Assembly: GCF_039691755.1 (NCBI RefSeq)
Contig: NZ_CP137552.1
Coordinates: 3,348,001 to 3,412,000, forward strand
Source: Halomonas sp. Bachu 37
GTDB lineage: Bacteria > Pseudomonadota > Gammaproteobacteria > Pseudomonadales > Halomonadaceae
Direction: 5' to 3'
Length of the DNA: 64,000 nucleotides
Position 1 is the stretch's first letter; each line of letters starts with the position of its first letter. The translations under genes and the position numbers were made by a program. Shown here piece by piece: positions 1 through 9,865 of this stretch. Under the pieces are notes generated by a model. It saw only the letters and a list, made by a program, of their open reading frames with translations, was not told the DNA's origin and searched no databases.

Positions 1-2
1 AG

Positions 3-464
3 TCACTGGCGGGATTGATGGTGTTCCTCAATGACATCAAGGCGCTCGGCCTGGAGAACACTCAGGGCATGCAGCTCACCACCGGCTGGTACTGGGACAT
101 GAACGATCAGGCCAGGGCATGGGCCGAACGCTACCAGCAACGCACCGGTAGCATGCCGACCATGGTCCAGGCCGGCGTCTACTCCAGCACCATGCACTAC
201 CTGAATGCGGTCGAGGCGAGCGGCACGGACGATACCGCAAGCGTACGTGCCAAGATGCAGGAAACGCCGGTCAACGACATGTTCGCCACCGATGGCTATA
301 TTCGCGACGACGGACGCATGGTGCATGATATGTACCTGGCGGAGGTCAAGTCACCGGCGGAATCGAAAGACGAGTGGGATCTTTACCGTATTCTGCGCAA
401 CATCCCCGGTGATGAAGCCTTCCAGCCCCTGGCGGAAAGCCGTTGCCACCTGATCAATCCCTGA
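3..464 (+). CDS. ABC transporter substrate-binding protein (branched-chain amino acid type), C-terminal part
   Basis: The gene enters from the left edge and only about 153 C-terminal residues are visible. They look like the second lobe of a type I periplasmic binding protein of the Leu/Ile/Val (LivJ/LivK) class: a WYWD segment, then A-G-V-Y-S-S-T-M-H-Y-L-N-A-V helix and an exposed C-terminal lobe ending near LYRIL. Members of this class near aromatic catabolic genes often bind aromatic or other organic acids, so the ligand cannot be named. Rest of the transporter, if any, would lie upstream. A strong hairpin follows the stop. Confidence 0.75.
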   Translation, partial: SLAGLMVFLNDIKALGLENTQGMQLTTGWYWDMNDQARAWAERYQQRTGSMPTMVQAGVYSSTMHYLNAVEASGTDDTASVRAKMQETPVNDMFATDGYIRDDGRMVHDMYLAEVKSPAESKDEWDLYRILRNIPGDEAFQPLAESRCHLINP

Positions 465-482
465 TTCGGGTAACAAGACTGC

Positions 483-522
483 CGTCGACGAGAAGGAGGT
501 CCGTCCTTCTCGTCGACGCTTT
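483..522 (+). terminator. Strong hairpin after the solute-binding protein gene
   Basis: Perfect 15-bp inverted repeat (CGTCGACGAGAAGGA at 483-497, its complement at 504-518) around a 6-base loop, followed only by CTTTG. It sits between the binding-protein stop and the nitroreductase start. The stem is strong but the T-run is short, so it may be a weak terminator or an mRNA-stabilising structure. Confidence 0.6.
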
Positions 523-537
523 GACCTGGAGCCGAAC

Positions 538-1203
538 ATGCATGTCGATGAAGCGATTCAAACCCGGAAGTCCGTGCGGCGATTTCTGCCCACGCCAGTG
601 GATCGGGCCATGGTGGAACATATACTAGCGGTGGCAAGCCGCGCCCCAAGCGGCAGTAACATCCAACCCTGGAACGTACATGTCGTGGCGGGTGCCGCCA
701 AAGACCGACTCTGCCAACGCCTGCTGGATGCCGTCGACCACGGCCGAAGCGATACACCTGAATACCACTACTATCCGCAGAACTGGTTCGAGCCCTACCT
801 GGAGCGCCGCCGACGATGCGGCTTTGGTCTCTACGAGACCCTTGGCATCGGTCGTGGAGACAAAGCCGAACGCGAAGCGCAGGCGCGGCGGAATTTCCAC
901 CTGTTCGATGCCCCCGTGGGGCTCTTCATCACCATGGATCGCCGCCTGGAAGCGGGTAGTTTCATGGACTGCGGCATGTTTATCCAAAGCGTGATGCTGG
1001 CCGCCCGCGGCCAGGGGCTGCACACCTGCCCACAGGCAGCTTTTGCCTGGTACCACACCCTTATCCGTGATGAACTCAAGCTAGATGAAAACGCGCTACT
1101 GCTCTGCGGCATCGCGCTGGGGCATGAAGACCCGGACGCGCCCGAAAATCATTTTATTACGCAGCGTGAACCGGTGAGCGGATTCGCCAGCTTTTACGGT
1201 TAG
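538..1203 (+). CDS. Nitroreductase family protein (FMN-dependent)
   Basis: A 221-residue protein of the nitroreductase family, flavoenzymes that reduce nitro groups, quinones or related electrophiles with NAD(P)H. The N-terminus has the family FMN-phosphate motif (T-R-K-S-V-R-R-F, residues 9-16) and the A-P-S-G-S-N-I-Q-P-W segment (about 37-46), both typical of NfnB/NfsB-like enzymes. A G-I-A-L-G-H motif lies near the C-terminus. ATG at 538 follows a CTGGAG ribosome site. The gene ends 4 bases before the end of the convergent mscL. Substrate unknown. Confidence 0.85.
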   Translation: MHVDEAIQTRKSVRRFLPTPVDRAMVEHILAVASRAPSGSNIQPWNVHVVAGAAKDRLCQRLLDAVDHGRSDTPEYHYYPQNWFEPYLERRRRCGFGLYETLGIGRGDKAEREAQARRNFHLFDAPVGLFITMDRRLEAGSFMDCGMFIQSVMLAARGQGLHTCPQAAFAWYHTLIRDELKLDENALLLCGIALGHEDPDAPENHFITQREPVSGFASFYG

Positions 1204-1207
1204 GCAC

Positions 1208-1696
1208 TTAGCTTTGTGGCTTTTCCACTCCAGAAGAGGTAGGTAATTCGGAAGTGCAGTGGCCACAGCGAGTCGCCTTGATCGGCACGGTCATCAAACA
1301 GAAAGGGCAGGCTTTTTCGACGGGGCTCTTGGGCTCCTCCGTTTCTTCCCGCTTCAGCCGATTGATGGTACGCACCAGCAAGAACACAGCGAACGCGACG
1401 ATGAAAAAGCTCACCACGGCATTGAGAAACAGGCCGATATTCAGCGTGACGGCCCCCACGCTCTGGGCTTCGGCCAACGTTGCGTAAGGGGCCGGCGCGG
1501 TCCCTTGACGAAGCACGATAAACAGGTTGGAGAAATCAACACCGCCAACCAGCAAGCCGATGACCGGGTTCATCACGTCAGCCACCAGGCGTTGCACGAT
1601 AAGCGTGAACGCACCGCCGATAATGATGCCCACCGCCATATCGACGACATTGCCTTTCACCGCAAACTCACGAAATTCCTTGAAGAACTTTGTCAT
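1208..1696 (-). CDS. mscL: Large-conductance mechanosensitive channel MscL with C-terminal zinc ribbon
   Basis: A 162-residue MscL, the inner-membrane homopentamer that opens under membrane tension during hypo-osmotic shock. The N-terminal amphipathic helix (F-F-K-E-F-R-E-F-A-V-K-G-N-V-V-D) leads into TM1 (about 16-40); TM2 is about 85-110. MscL is usually 130-140 residues and ends in a cytoplasmic helix bundle. Here, after a charged linker, there are two Cys pairs, C-P-F-C (130-133) and C-G-H-C (144-147), that look like a zinc ribbon. This tail is known in some MscL proteins. An osmotic safety valve fits a halophile. Confidence 0.95.
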   Translation of the reverse strand: MTKFFKEFREFAVKGNVVDMAVGIIIGGAFTLIVQRLVADVMNPVIGLLVGGVDFSNLFIVLRQGTAPAPYATLAEAQSVGAVTLNIGLFLNAVVSFFIVAFAVFLLVRTINRLKREETEEPKSPVEKACPFCLMTVPIKATRCGHCTSELPTSSGVEKPQS

Positions 1697-2072
1697 ATAT
1701 CACTCTCAGTCTCGTCGATTTGTTTAAGCCATGCTCTTGGCGCCATTATCCAATCCGAGCATGGGTTAGAGCTCGTTGGGGCAAATGACTAGTTGTTATA
1801 TAAAGTTATCGCAGTTGAATGCATGACATATGTCAGCGGAGCCCGCAAGGCAGAGGTGGACCGGCTTTTTTATTGCATATTAAAGTCAAGCCAATTACTA
1901 ATTAACTTCCTTCAACACGATCTGGATCAGATTTTCTTATTTTATTGTGATCACACCCTCCTCCATGATGGCGCGCGGCCGATAACTAATTTGTCGGACG
2001 TGTCGTTCCGGCAAGCGCCTGGCCTATAACAATATCAATGGCTACAGGTACACCGATTGAGAGAGGGTCGCT
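1697..2072. other. Intergenic region between mscL and the chemoreceptor gene
   Basis: 376 bases without a convincing gene. It must hold the promoters of the divergent mscL and chemoreceptor genes. One perfect 12-bp palindrome, TGACATATGTCA, lies at 1824-1835. A 78-codon reading frame at 1793-2029 has no ribosome site and no recognisable protein, so it is not called. Confidence 0.5.
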
Positions 2073-3773
2073 ATGAAACGTCTGCTTGAAAATTTGTCGG
2101 TCAAGGCCAGCTTGACCACTATATTAGGAATCTTCTCGGTCCTGATCGCAGTGGTAGCTTTTCTGGGATACCAGTCGAGCACCATGGCCGCCGACGCCAT
2201 CGATGAGCTTAATACCATCAACGTTCGCCAGTTGAGTGAGCTCAACCGTGCCCAGGTAAACGTTGCCGATACGCAGTTGGGCTTTCTCAATCACCTCGAT
2301 GCCCTTAATGAAGGAAATACCGCCTTGGCCGGGCAGTACCTGGAAGCCAGCAAGCAGTTCCTGGCTACCGCCCAGCAGCGCTTTGCGGCGTTCGCCGCCG
2401 TGCCCAAGTCAGCTCAGGGGCAGCCCTATGCCGATACGCTCGAATCGGTGTTCTCGCGCTTGATGACCCAGGGACTCGAGCCTCAACTGGCAGCGTTGCA
2501 ACGGGGTGACGAGCGGGCTTACCGAGCCGCCAAGCGTGAAGGTGACGCAATCAATCAGGAATTCATCCAGGCCAACCAGGCCTTCGTGGCCTACGCGAGC
2601 GAGCGCGGAGTCGACCTGATGGCGAGTTTTCGCGATACCATAGCACGCTATAGCGTCATCGGCCTGGCGGTACTGCTGCTGGTCGTCGCCTGCGTTATCG
2701 CAGTCCGGATGGGTATGGTGCGATTGATCATCCGTCCGCTTCAAGAAGCAGTGGAACATTTCGAGCGGATTGCCAAGGGCGATCTCTCACGCACGATCGC
2801 TGAGCGCGGGCGTAACGAGATTGGCCAGCTGTATACCGCCATGCAGCACATGCAGTCCGGACTTTCCCAGACGGTGTCCTCCGTGCGTGACAGCAGCGGT
2901 TCGATCCATATCGGCGCCAGCGAAATTGCCAGCGGCAATAATGATCTTTCCTCGCGCACCGAAGAGCAGGCGGCATCCCTGCAGGAGACAGCCGCGAGCA
3001 TGGAGCAACTGACCGCCACCGTGCGCCAGAATGCCGAGAATGCCCGCCAGGGCAGTAGCCTGGCCAAGGAAGCCTCGAGCACGGCCAGCCGGGGCGGCGA
3101 AGTGGTGAATGAGGTCATCGATACCATGGGCGGGATTACGGAGAGCTCGCGCAAGGTCACCGAGATCATCAGCGTCATTGACTCCATCGCCTTCCAGACC
3201 AACATCCTGGCGCTCAATGCTTCGGTCGAAGCGGCTCGTGCCGGCGAGCAGGGGCGCGGCTTTGCGGTCGTCGCCAGCGAAGTGCGCACTCTGGCCAGTC
3301 GAAGTGCTGAAGCCGCGGGCGAGATCAAGCGCCTGATCGAAGCCTCGGGCGAGCAAATTGCCAAGGGTTCGACGCTGGTTGAAAGTGCTGGCGCCACGAT
3401 GCAGGAAATACTCTCCTCGGTGCATCGCGTGACCGACATCATGGACGAGATTTCCGCCGCCTCGCAGGAGCAGAGCTCGGGTATCGAACAGATCAATACC
3501 GCCGTATCGCAGATGGACGAGGTCACTCAGCAGAACTCCGCCCTGGTCGAGCAGGCCTCGGCGGCGGCGGCTTCGCTCGAAGGACAGGCTGCACAGCTCG
3601 AAGCAGCCGTGGCCACCTTCAAGCTCTCATCGCATGAGCAGTCCCATACACTGGCGGCACCCTTAGCAGGGATATTACCCAATCGCCAGGCGTCTCCGCC
3701 TTTGACCACCAAGACCACCGTGGAACGTTCACCCCCTCAGAGGGAAGCCGAGGCGGAGTGGGCCGAGTTCTGA
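2073..3773 (+). CDS. Methyl-accepting chemotaxis protein
   Basis: A 566-residue transmembrane chemoreceptor. TM1 is about residues 12-33, a periplasmic four-helix-bundle-like sensor domain follows (about 35-188), TM2 is about 190-213, then a HAMP linker to about 267 and the cytoplasmic signalling domain. The conserved hairpin tip ([19 protein letters not shown]) begins near residue 373. The last five residues are EWAEF, matching the W/F pattern of the NWETF pentapeptide that tethers CheR/CheB in Tar- and Tsr-like receptors. Ligand unknown. A clear terminator follows. Confidence 0.95.
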   Translation: MKRLLENLSVKASLTTILGIFSVLIAVVAFLGYQSSTMAADAIDELNTINVRQLSELNRAQVNVADTQLGFLNHLDALNEGNTALAGQYLEASKQFLATAQQRFAAFAAVPKSAQGQPYADTLESVFSRLMTQGLEPQLAALQRGDERAYRAAKREGDAINQEFIQANQAFVAYASERGVDLMASFRDTIARYSVIGLAVLLLVVACVIAVRMGMVRLIIRPLQEAVEHFERIAKGDLSRTIAERGRNEIGQLYTAMQHMQSGLSQTVSSVRDSSGSIHIGASEIASGNNDLSSRTEEQAASLQETAASMEQLTATVRQNAENARQGSSLAKEASSTASRGGEVVNEVIDTMGGITESSRKVTEIISVIDSIAFQTNILALNASVEAARAGEQGRGFAVVASEVRTLASRSAEAAGEIKRLIEASGEQIAKGSTLVESAGATMQEILSSVHRVTDIMDEISAASQEQSSGIEQINTAVSQMDEVTQQNSALVEQASAAAASLEGQAAQLEAAVATFKLSSHEQSHTLAAPLAGILPNRQASPPLTTKTTVERSPPQREAEAEWAEF

Positions 3774-3796
3774 GCACTTGACCATAGTGTTCGATC

Positions 3797-3823
3797 ATGG
3801 GGCGCTTATGCGCCCCATTTTTA
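3797..3823. terminator. Bidirectional rho-independent terminator
   Basis: Stem ATGGGGCGC / GCGCCCCAT around a TTAT loop, followed by a T-rich ATTTTTAT. It lies 24 bases after the chemoreceptor stop and overlaps the stop of the convergent pcaD gene, so it can serve both. Confidence 0.85.
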
Positions 3824-4648
3824 TGGCTTATACCTCTCGGATTCTTTAACCCTACCGGTCACGCTTGCGCTTATTACCTGCAACAATTTTTGCGCGAATA
3901 GCGTCGGTGCCTCCACCGAAGGCACGTGGCCCACGCCGTCGAGGATCTCCAGCGGCGCGCCATCAAGCTCGGCGGAGAGCGCTTCAAGCGTCGCGGGCGG
4001 GGTCGCCATATCCTTGCTGCCGCCGAGGAGCTGCACGTTGACGCGCTTGTCCGAGAGCTTGCCGGTGAAGGTATCGCGGCCGAGCATTTCACACAGCTGG
4101 GCGTAGGATTCATCATCTCCACGACCCATTTGGATGCACCAACCGGGCTTGAGCGCGGGGCTTTGCTCAAACGCCGCCGGGGCAAACCAGCGCGGCACGA
4201 TCTCTTGCGCCATCGCCGCGAGCCCTTCCTGGCGCACGCGGTCGGCACGGGTATTCCACAGGTCCGGGTTGCCGATCACCGCGCCGGTATTGGTCAGCGT
4301 GGCGGAAAGCAGTCGCTCGCCATGCTCGGCAATCAACTGCTGACCGACCACGCCGCCAATCGAAGTACCGGCGAAGTGAAAGCGCTCGGCACCGGCAAGC
4401 CCCACCAACGCCAAGGCCTCGAGAGCCAAGTCGGCGGGTGTGATCTGTTCACCGCTCACCGCCTGGCTGGCACCGTGGCCGGGTAGGTCCCAGGTCAGCA
4501 CCCGATAATGGGGCAACAGCGCGGGGAGGAGGTCATCCCACACCGCCTGGGTCATGCCCAGCGGATGCGCCAGCATCACCAGCGGGTTAGCTTCCGCGCC
4601 GAGTAGCCGGTAGGCCACGCTGCGGCCGCCGATCGAGTGAAATGCCAT
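3821..4648 (-). CDS. pcaD: 3-oxoadipate enol-lactonase
   Basis: A 275-residue alpha/beta hydrolase that opens 3-oxoadipate enol-lactone to 3-oxoadipate, the step where the catechol and protocatechuate branches merge. The nucleophile elbow is G-T-S-I-G-G (Ser96), the acid is probably Asp213 (S-K-D-M-A-T-P-P) and the base His241 (G-V-G-H-V-P). It is the last gene of the pcaI-pcaJ-pcaF-pcaD run, 13 bases after pcaF. Since CatC is nearby and no pcaB/pcaC is seen, the name catD would be equally fitting. Confidence 0.88.
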   Translation of the reverse strand: MAFHSIGGRSVAYRLLGAEANPLVMLAHPLGMTQAVWDDLLPALLPHYRVLTWDLPGHGASQAVSGEQITPADLALEALALVGLAGAERFHFAGTSIGGVVGQQLIAEHGERLLSATLTNTGAVIGNPDLWNTRADRVRQEGLAAMAQEIVPRWFAPAAFEQSPALKPGWCIQMGRGDDESYAQLCEMLGRDTFTGKLSDKRVNVQLLGGSKDMATPPATLEALSAELDGAPLEILDGVGHVPSVEAPTLFAQKLLQVISASVTGRVKESERYKP

Positions 4649-4661
4649 AAAGACTCTCCCG

Positions 4662-5879
<1,218 letters not shown>

Positions 5880-5890
5880 TACATGACTCC

Positions 5891-6664
5891 TTATTCGCCG
5901 GCGTGGGCGCGTTCGGTGCGGTCTTTCAACTCGCGCAGGATTGTCAGCTCCTTCTCGCTGGGCTCGGGAGTACTCTCCAGTTGCTCGGCGAAACGGATGT
6001 CCCAACCGGTCGCATCAATCACGTCCTCACGGCTGACGCCGGGGTGCAGCGATACTACGACCAGTTCCTTGGTCTCGGGGTCGGGCTTCATCACGCACAG
6101 GTCGGTGATCACCCGCGTGGGGCCCTTGCCGATATTGGGCACGTTATCGCGCCCTTTGCCGTCGCGCCCGAACCCTAGCGTAGTGACGAAATCGACGTCT
6201 TTCACGAACGCCCGCTTGGAGTGCTTCAGGGTGATGAACACTTCACCGGCGTTGGTGGCGATTTCCGGCGCCCCGCCGCCGCCCGGCAGGCGAACCTTGG
6301 GGGCCTTGTAATCGCCGATCAGCGTAGTGTTGAGGTTGGCGAAGCGGTCGATCTGCGCGGTCCCCAAAAAGCCCACATCCACCTTGCCGCCCTGCAGCCA
6401 GTAGCGGAACATTTCCGGTACCGCCACGGTGGTCAGCGCCGATTCACACAGTTCGCCATCGCCGATTGAGAGCGGCAGAATCTCGGGCTTGGTCTGCAGT
6501 GTGCCGGACTCATAGATCAGCACCACGTCGGGTGCGTGAGTCAGACGCGCCAAGTTGGCGGCCTCCGACGGCAGGCCAATGCCCACGAAGCAGGTGGTGC
6601 CGTTTTCCAGTGCCCGCGCCGCGGTGACGGTCATCATTTCAGCGGAGGTATATTCGATACTCAT
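5891..6664 (-). CDS. pcaJ: 3-oxoadipate CoA-transferase subunit B (CatJ/PcaJ)
   Basis: A 257-residue family I CoA-transferase beta subunit. With the alpha subunit it moves CoA from succinyl-CoA to 3-oxoadipate. The catalytic glutamate is in Y-E-S-G-T (Glu52), and the G-G-G-G-A-P loop (L-P-G-G-G-G-A-P-E-I) is intact. Length is closer to the CatJ type (about 260) than to the shorter PcaJ of Pseudomonas putida. Start overlaps the pcaI stop by one base (TGATG), so translation is probably coupled. Confidence 0.93.
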   Translation of the reverse strand: MSIEYTSAEMMTVTAARALENGTTCFVGIGLPSEAANLARLTHAPDVVLIYESGTLQTKPEILPLSIGDGELCESALTTVAVPEMFRYWLQGGKVDVGFLGTAQIDRFANLNTTLIGDYKAPKVRLPGGGGAPEIATNAGEVFITLKHSKRAFVKDVDFVTTLGFGRDGKGRDNVPNIGKGPTRVITDLCVMKPDPETKELVVVSLHPGVSREDVIDATGWDIRFAEQLESTPEPSEKELTILRELKDRTERAHAGE

Positions 6665-7482
6665 CAGGACTGCCCCCCTGCGTTGTAGATGTTTTCGTCG
6701 AGCCAGGCCGTGAACGTGTCACGGTCGCGGGCAATGGCGTCCCATTCTTTATAGAAACGGTTGCTGCGGCCGTAGTACCCATGAGTGTAGGAGGGCAGCG
6801 CGCCCTTCTCCGCCACGGCAATGGTGCTTATCGCCCAGCCGGGAATCACGCAGGCGTTGGGGTGGGCATTGAGGTCATCGACGATCTCTTCCACCGTGAC
6901 GATGCTGTGCTTGGCCGCCAGCACCGCCTCTTTCTGCACACCGACAATGCCTTCCACCAGCACGTTGCCCTGGCGGTCCGCCCGTTGGGCGTGAATGATC
7001 GAGACATCCGGGCGAACCGACGGCACCGCGGCAAGGCGCTCGCCGGTGAACGGGCATTCGATGAACTTGATCTGGTCATTGACGCTGGGCAGTTCGCTAC
7101 CCACGTAGCCGCGCAGCACCGCCAGCGGCAAGCCCGCCGCCCCGGCTTCAAAGGCGCAGGCCATGGCCGCGTGGCTATGCTCGAGAATTTCGACCTTGTG
7201 CGGCCAGCCTTTCTCGACGGCATCGCGCAGACGGTGCAGCGAGCCGACACCGGGGTTGCCACCCCAGGAAAAGATCACTTTCTTGGCGCAGCCCGCACCG
7301 ATCATTTGATCGTAGATGATATCCGGAGTCATACGGATCAGCGTCAGGTCGCGCTTTTTCTGCCGGATCACTTCGTGACCCGCGGCAAACGGAATTAGGT
7401 GGGTAAAGCCTTCCATGGCCACGGTGGCGCCGTCTTCGACGTAGCGCGCCACGGCGTCATGCAGGCTGAGGAACTCGGCCAT
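6664..7482 (-). CDS. pcaI: 3-oxoadipate CoA-transferase subunit A (CatI/PcaI)
   Basis: A 272-residue alpha subunit of the succinyl-CoA:3-oxoadipate CoA-transferase, first gene of the pcaIJFD operon. It has the E-G-F-T-H-L-I-P segment and the F-S-W-G-G-N-P-G-V-G-S-L loop of the GctA/CatI branch. The start is MAEFLSLHDAV; an AGGAG ribosome site lies 11 bases before it. The upstream frame stays open but runs through the promoter region. An IclR-type palindrome at 7557-7573 lies 75-91 bases before the start, pointing to control by the IclR protein of this island. Confidence 0.93.
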   Translation of the reverse strand: MAEFLSLHDAVARYVEDGATVAMEGFTHLIPFAAGHEVIRQKKRDLTLIRMTPDIIYDQMIGAGCAKKVIFSWGGNPGVGSLHRLRDAVEKGWPHKVEILEHSHAAMACAFEAGAAGLPLAVLRGYVGSELPSVNDQIKFIECPFTGERLAAVPSVRPDVSIIHAQRADRQGNVLVEGIVGVQKEAVLAAKHSIVTVEEIVDDLNAHPNACVIPGWAISTIAVAEKGALPSYTHGYYGRSNRFYKEWDAIARDRDTFTAWLDENIYNAGGQS

Positions 7483-7762
7483 AGGGGTTCGTCTCCTGGT
7501 GTTGCAGCGTACTGTGATCAGGCTTCCCATAGGCGATGACGCTATGGGAAAGATTTTGTTCGCAAAGTGAACATAGATTTGTAATGCGAACAAACTAATC
7601 CTCAAGCTTCCAGCCGTCAAATCAGCAAAATCGCCAGGCGTCTGCGAAGCTAGACACAAAAAGTATTAATAATCTTTTAAAAACAGTAATTTGCTTTGTA
7701 AAATCCCGAACGACCACGATACGGGCGAAGACAGCTTTCCACGAAAGTATAAGTCTTGAAGG
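7483..7762. other. pcaI promoter region and cyclase 3' flank
   Basis: A 280-base AT-rich gap. It carries the 17-bp operator-like palindrome at 7557-7573 and a second half-site GCGAACA at 7586-7592. No gene seen; the frame running back from pcaI lacks protein-like character. Confidence 0.6.
7557..7573. promoter_or_regulatory. Putative IclR operator upstream of pcaIJFD
   Basis: TGTTCGCAAAGTGAACA, an inverted repeat of TGTTC/GAACA arms with the same 17-bp length as three other sites in the island (9805, 17150, 17290). Binding by the IclR protein at 17368 is inferred, not shown. Confidence 0.6.
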
Positions 7763-8791
7763 CTATACCGTCGCCACCGGCGTCACCGGCGAACCAATCG
7801 CCCCCGGCAGGCGCAGCGGCGGTGCCGTCAGCAAGAACCGGTTGCGCTCACGGTCATGCAGCCACTCCGCCAGGTCTTTCAGATACCATAGCTCCGCCAG
7901 CGGCAATCCCAGTTTGAACAGGCAGTGGTGATGCAAGGGCAGCTTGGAGCAACAGTCCGCGTCCAGCTCGCGATCCAGGTTTTCCACCGCGTAGTTATCG
8001 GCACAGATCGCTGCGATACCGCTCTCGGTGATCCACTCCAGCAGGGCCGGATCGCTGCCATCGAGTACCGCCCCGGTGTTTTTCAGCACGTCCGGCTGCG
8101 GCGTGCCCTGCATGTCCAGTAGTGCTTCGGCAAACCCCGTGCGCAACACCAGCATATCGCCACGCTCCACCACCACGTTCAGTTGTTCCAGCGCCTCCAT
8201 CAACTCCTTGTAACCTATCAGCGTTCTCCCCGCGCCGAAGACCCGGACCAGGTCCACCAATACGGCCCGGCCCTGCATGCCATGTGCCGCCAACGTCTCG
8301 ATCCCCAGGCGCCCGGCATAGGAGTCGTGTCGCTGGGCCGTCTCCGCACTCAGGTCGAGCACATCCTGCTCCGCCAGGTAGCCGTTGTAATAGCGGCGCT
8401 CCGGCGTACCGTCATCATCGCCATCGAACAGAGCCCCCACATGAGCCAGGGAGTCCCACTGGGTGGAGTACTGCAAAGACAGCTGGACCTGATCATCACT
8501 GATGACGTCACGCAGCGCGGGAGTATGAGTGGCCAGGGGAAAGTTGATGTACTGATCGTCGCCCAGGGCCGTCGGGGTCAGCTTCGGCGGTGAACGGCGC
8601 GGATTCAGCACCTTGCCGCCAGGTATATCCAGGGGTAGCGACAAGCAGAACGTTACTCCCTCATGTACTTCCTTGACGCCCTTGAGTACCTGTTCCGGCC
8701 CGATCAGGTTGACACGACCCAGCTGGTCATCAGGACCGAATTCACCCCAGTTGCTGCCCTCGGGACGTTTCTTCCAGCGCGGCTGGTTCAT
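7763..8791 (-). CDS. Cyclase family protein (putative metal-dependent hydrolase)
   Basis: A 342-residue member of the cyclase/kynurenine formamidase-like superfamily (PF04199), whose members hydrolyse amide, ester or lactone bonds. The usual H-x-G-T-H-x-D metal motif appears as S-T-Q-W-D-S-L-A-H (residues 109-117): Asp113 and His117 remain, but the first metal histidines are replaced, as in a long-chain subgroup of the family. The start ATG overlaps the stop of the hydroxyacyl-CoA dehydrogenase gene (ATGA), so the two are coupled. Substrate unknown; a ring-opened or lactone intermediate of the island is a guess. Confidence 0.8.
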   Translation of the reverse strand: MNQPRWKKRPEGSNWGEFGPDDQLGRVNLIGPEQVLKGVKEVHEGVTFCLSLPLDIPGGKVLNPRRSPPKLTPTALGDDQYINFPLATHTPALRDVISDDQVQLSLQYSTQWDSLAHVGALFDGDDDGTPERRYYNGYLAEQDVLDLSAETAQRHDSYAGRLGIETLAAHGMQGRAVLVDLVRVFGAGRTLIGYKELMEALEQLNVVVERGDMLVLRTGFAEALLDMQGTPQPDVLKNTGAVLDGSDPALLEWITESGIAAICADNYAVENLDRELDADCCSKLPLHHHCLFKLGLPLAELWYLKDLAEWLHDRERNRFLLTAPPLRLPGAIGSPVTPVATV

Positions 8792-9693
8792 GGCTCGTCT
8801 CTCCTTGAGTGTTGCGCGGCGATTTCGATGATGCGTTGCAGGTTTTCCCGCTCCCTGGCCTGGTGCTGCGTACGGGACTCGTCACTCCAGCGGTAGAAAC
8901 CTTGTCCCGCCTTGGCCCCCAGACGCCCTTGAGCGACGTACTCTTCGAGAAGCGCCGCGGGCTCCTGGCGTGCCTCGAGATCCGGATAGAGGTAGCGGGC
9001 GATATTCAAGTGAGTATCCAGCCCGTTGAGATCACGCTGGCACAAGGGGCCGTTGAGCGCCATGCGTATGCCGATGGAGTACTGCACGATATCGTCCAGC
9101 GCCTCGGCCTCGACTACCCCTTTTTCCAGCAGGGAGAGGCATTCGCGCATCACCGCATGCTGGATCCGATTGGCGACGAAACCGGGCACACAGGTATTGA
9201 GTACCGCCGGACGTTTCCCCAACCGCTTGAGCCAGCGGCACGCCTCTTCCACTACCGCCGCTTCGGTGTGGCTGCCGGGCACCACTTCCACGGCGGGAAC
9301 GATATCCGCCGGGTTGAAGAAATGCGTTCCCACAAAGCGCTGCGGCAGGCGCATAGCGCTGCCGATGTCGTCGATCGGAATACCGGAAGTATTGGTCATG
9401 ATGACGGTGGTATCGGCCACGCTGGCTTCGATTTGCGCCACCACCTTCCGCTTGACCGCGACGTTCTCGGTCACGCTCTCGATGACGAAATCAGGGGCCC
9501 CCGCCGACTGCAAATCCGTGGTGAAGCGAATCGCGGCCGCATGGGTTCCTATACTCAGGCGGCTGGCATCCAGCACCTGCGGATTGGTATCCACCACGGT
9601 GACTTGGACATTATGCGCCGCCATCAACTTGGCCAGGGTAGTGCCCATGGTGCCGGCACCCACCACGACGGCCTGCAATGAATCGTCCTGCAT
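8788..9693 (-). CDS. 3-hydroxyacyl-CoA dehydrogenase family protein
   Basis: A 301-residue NAD-dependent dehydrogenase. It has the N-terminal Rossmann motif V-G-A-G-T-M-G (11-17), catalytic-type residues Ser103 in N-T-S-G and His124 in T-H-F-F-N-P, and a C-terminal helical domain with V-A-N-R-I-Q. Start chosen at MQDDSLQ because AAGGAGAG precedes it; an upstream in-frame start has no ribosome site. It is coupled to the cyclase and diverges from the AtoE-like permease, with an IclR-type palindrome in between. It could oxidise a hydroxyacyl-CoA or a free hydroxy acid. Confidence 0.85.
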   Translation of the reverse strand: MQDDSLQAVVVGAGTMGTTLAKLMAAHNVQVTVVDTNPQVLDASRLSIGTHAAAIRFTTDLQSAGAPDFVIESVTENVAVKRKVVAQIEASVADTTVIMTNTSGIPIDDIGSAMRLPQRFVGTHFFNPADIVPAVEVVPGSHTEAAVVEEACRWLKRLGKRPAVLNTCVPGFVANRIQHAVMRECLSLLEKGVVEAEALDDIVQYSIGIRMALNGPLCQRDLNGLDTHLNIARYLYPDLEARQEPAALLEEYVAQGRLGAKAGQGFYRWSDESRTQHQARERENLQRIIEIAAQHSRRDEP

Positions 9694-9804
9694 TAGCTCT
9701 CCTTCCCTTCGCCTAGCCCGGGCTCTATTCAAGCGGACCTAGACAAATGTCGCATTGAATAAAATCATTCGCGGGTCAACCATCGGCTCAATAAAACGAA
9801 CTTA

Positions 9805-9821
9805 TGTACGCTATGCGTACA
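9805..9821. promoter_or_regulatory. Putative IclR operator in the permease/dehydrogenase divergent promoter
   Basis: TGTACGCTATGCGTACA is a perfect 7-3-7 palindrome, extended by one TA pair on each side. It shares length and the TGTWCGC arm with the sites at 7557, 17150 and 17290 and lies 61-45 bases before the permease start. Confidence 0.65.
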
Positions 9822-9865
9822 TAGTAGACAACGACAAACACGCCGACAATATGAGGCCGCTTTCC

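Noticed and set aside
1793..2029. 78-codon frame upstream of the chemoreceptor
   Set aside because: No ribosome site, no recognisable sequence, and it covers the likely promoter region.
8809..9681. 290-codon frame opposite the hydroxyacyl-CoA dehydrogenase
   Set aside because: Antisense shadow; the minus-strand gene has cofactor and catalytic motifs.
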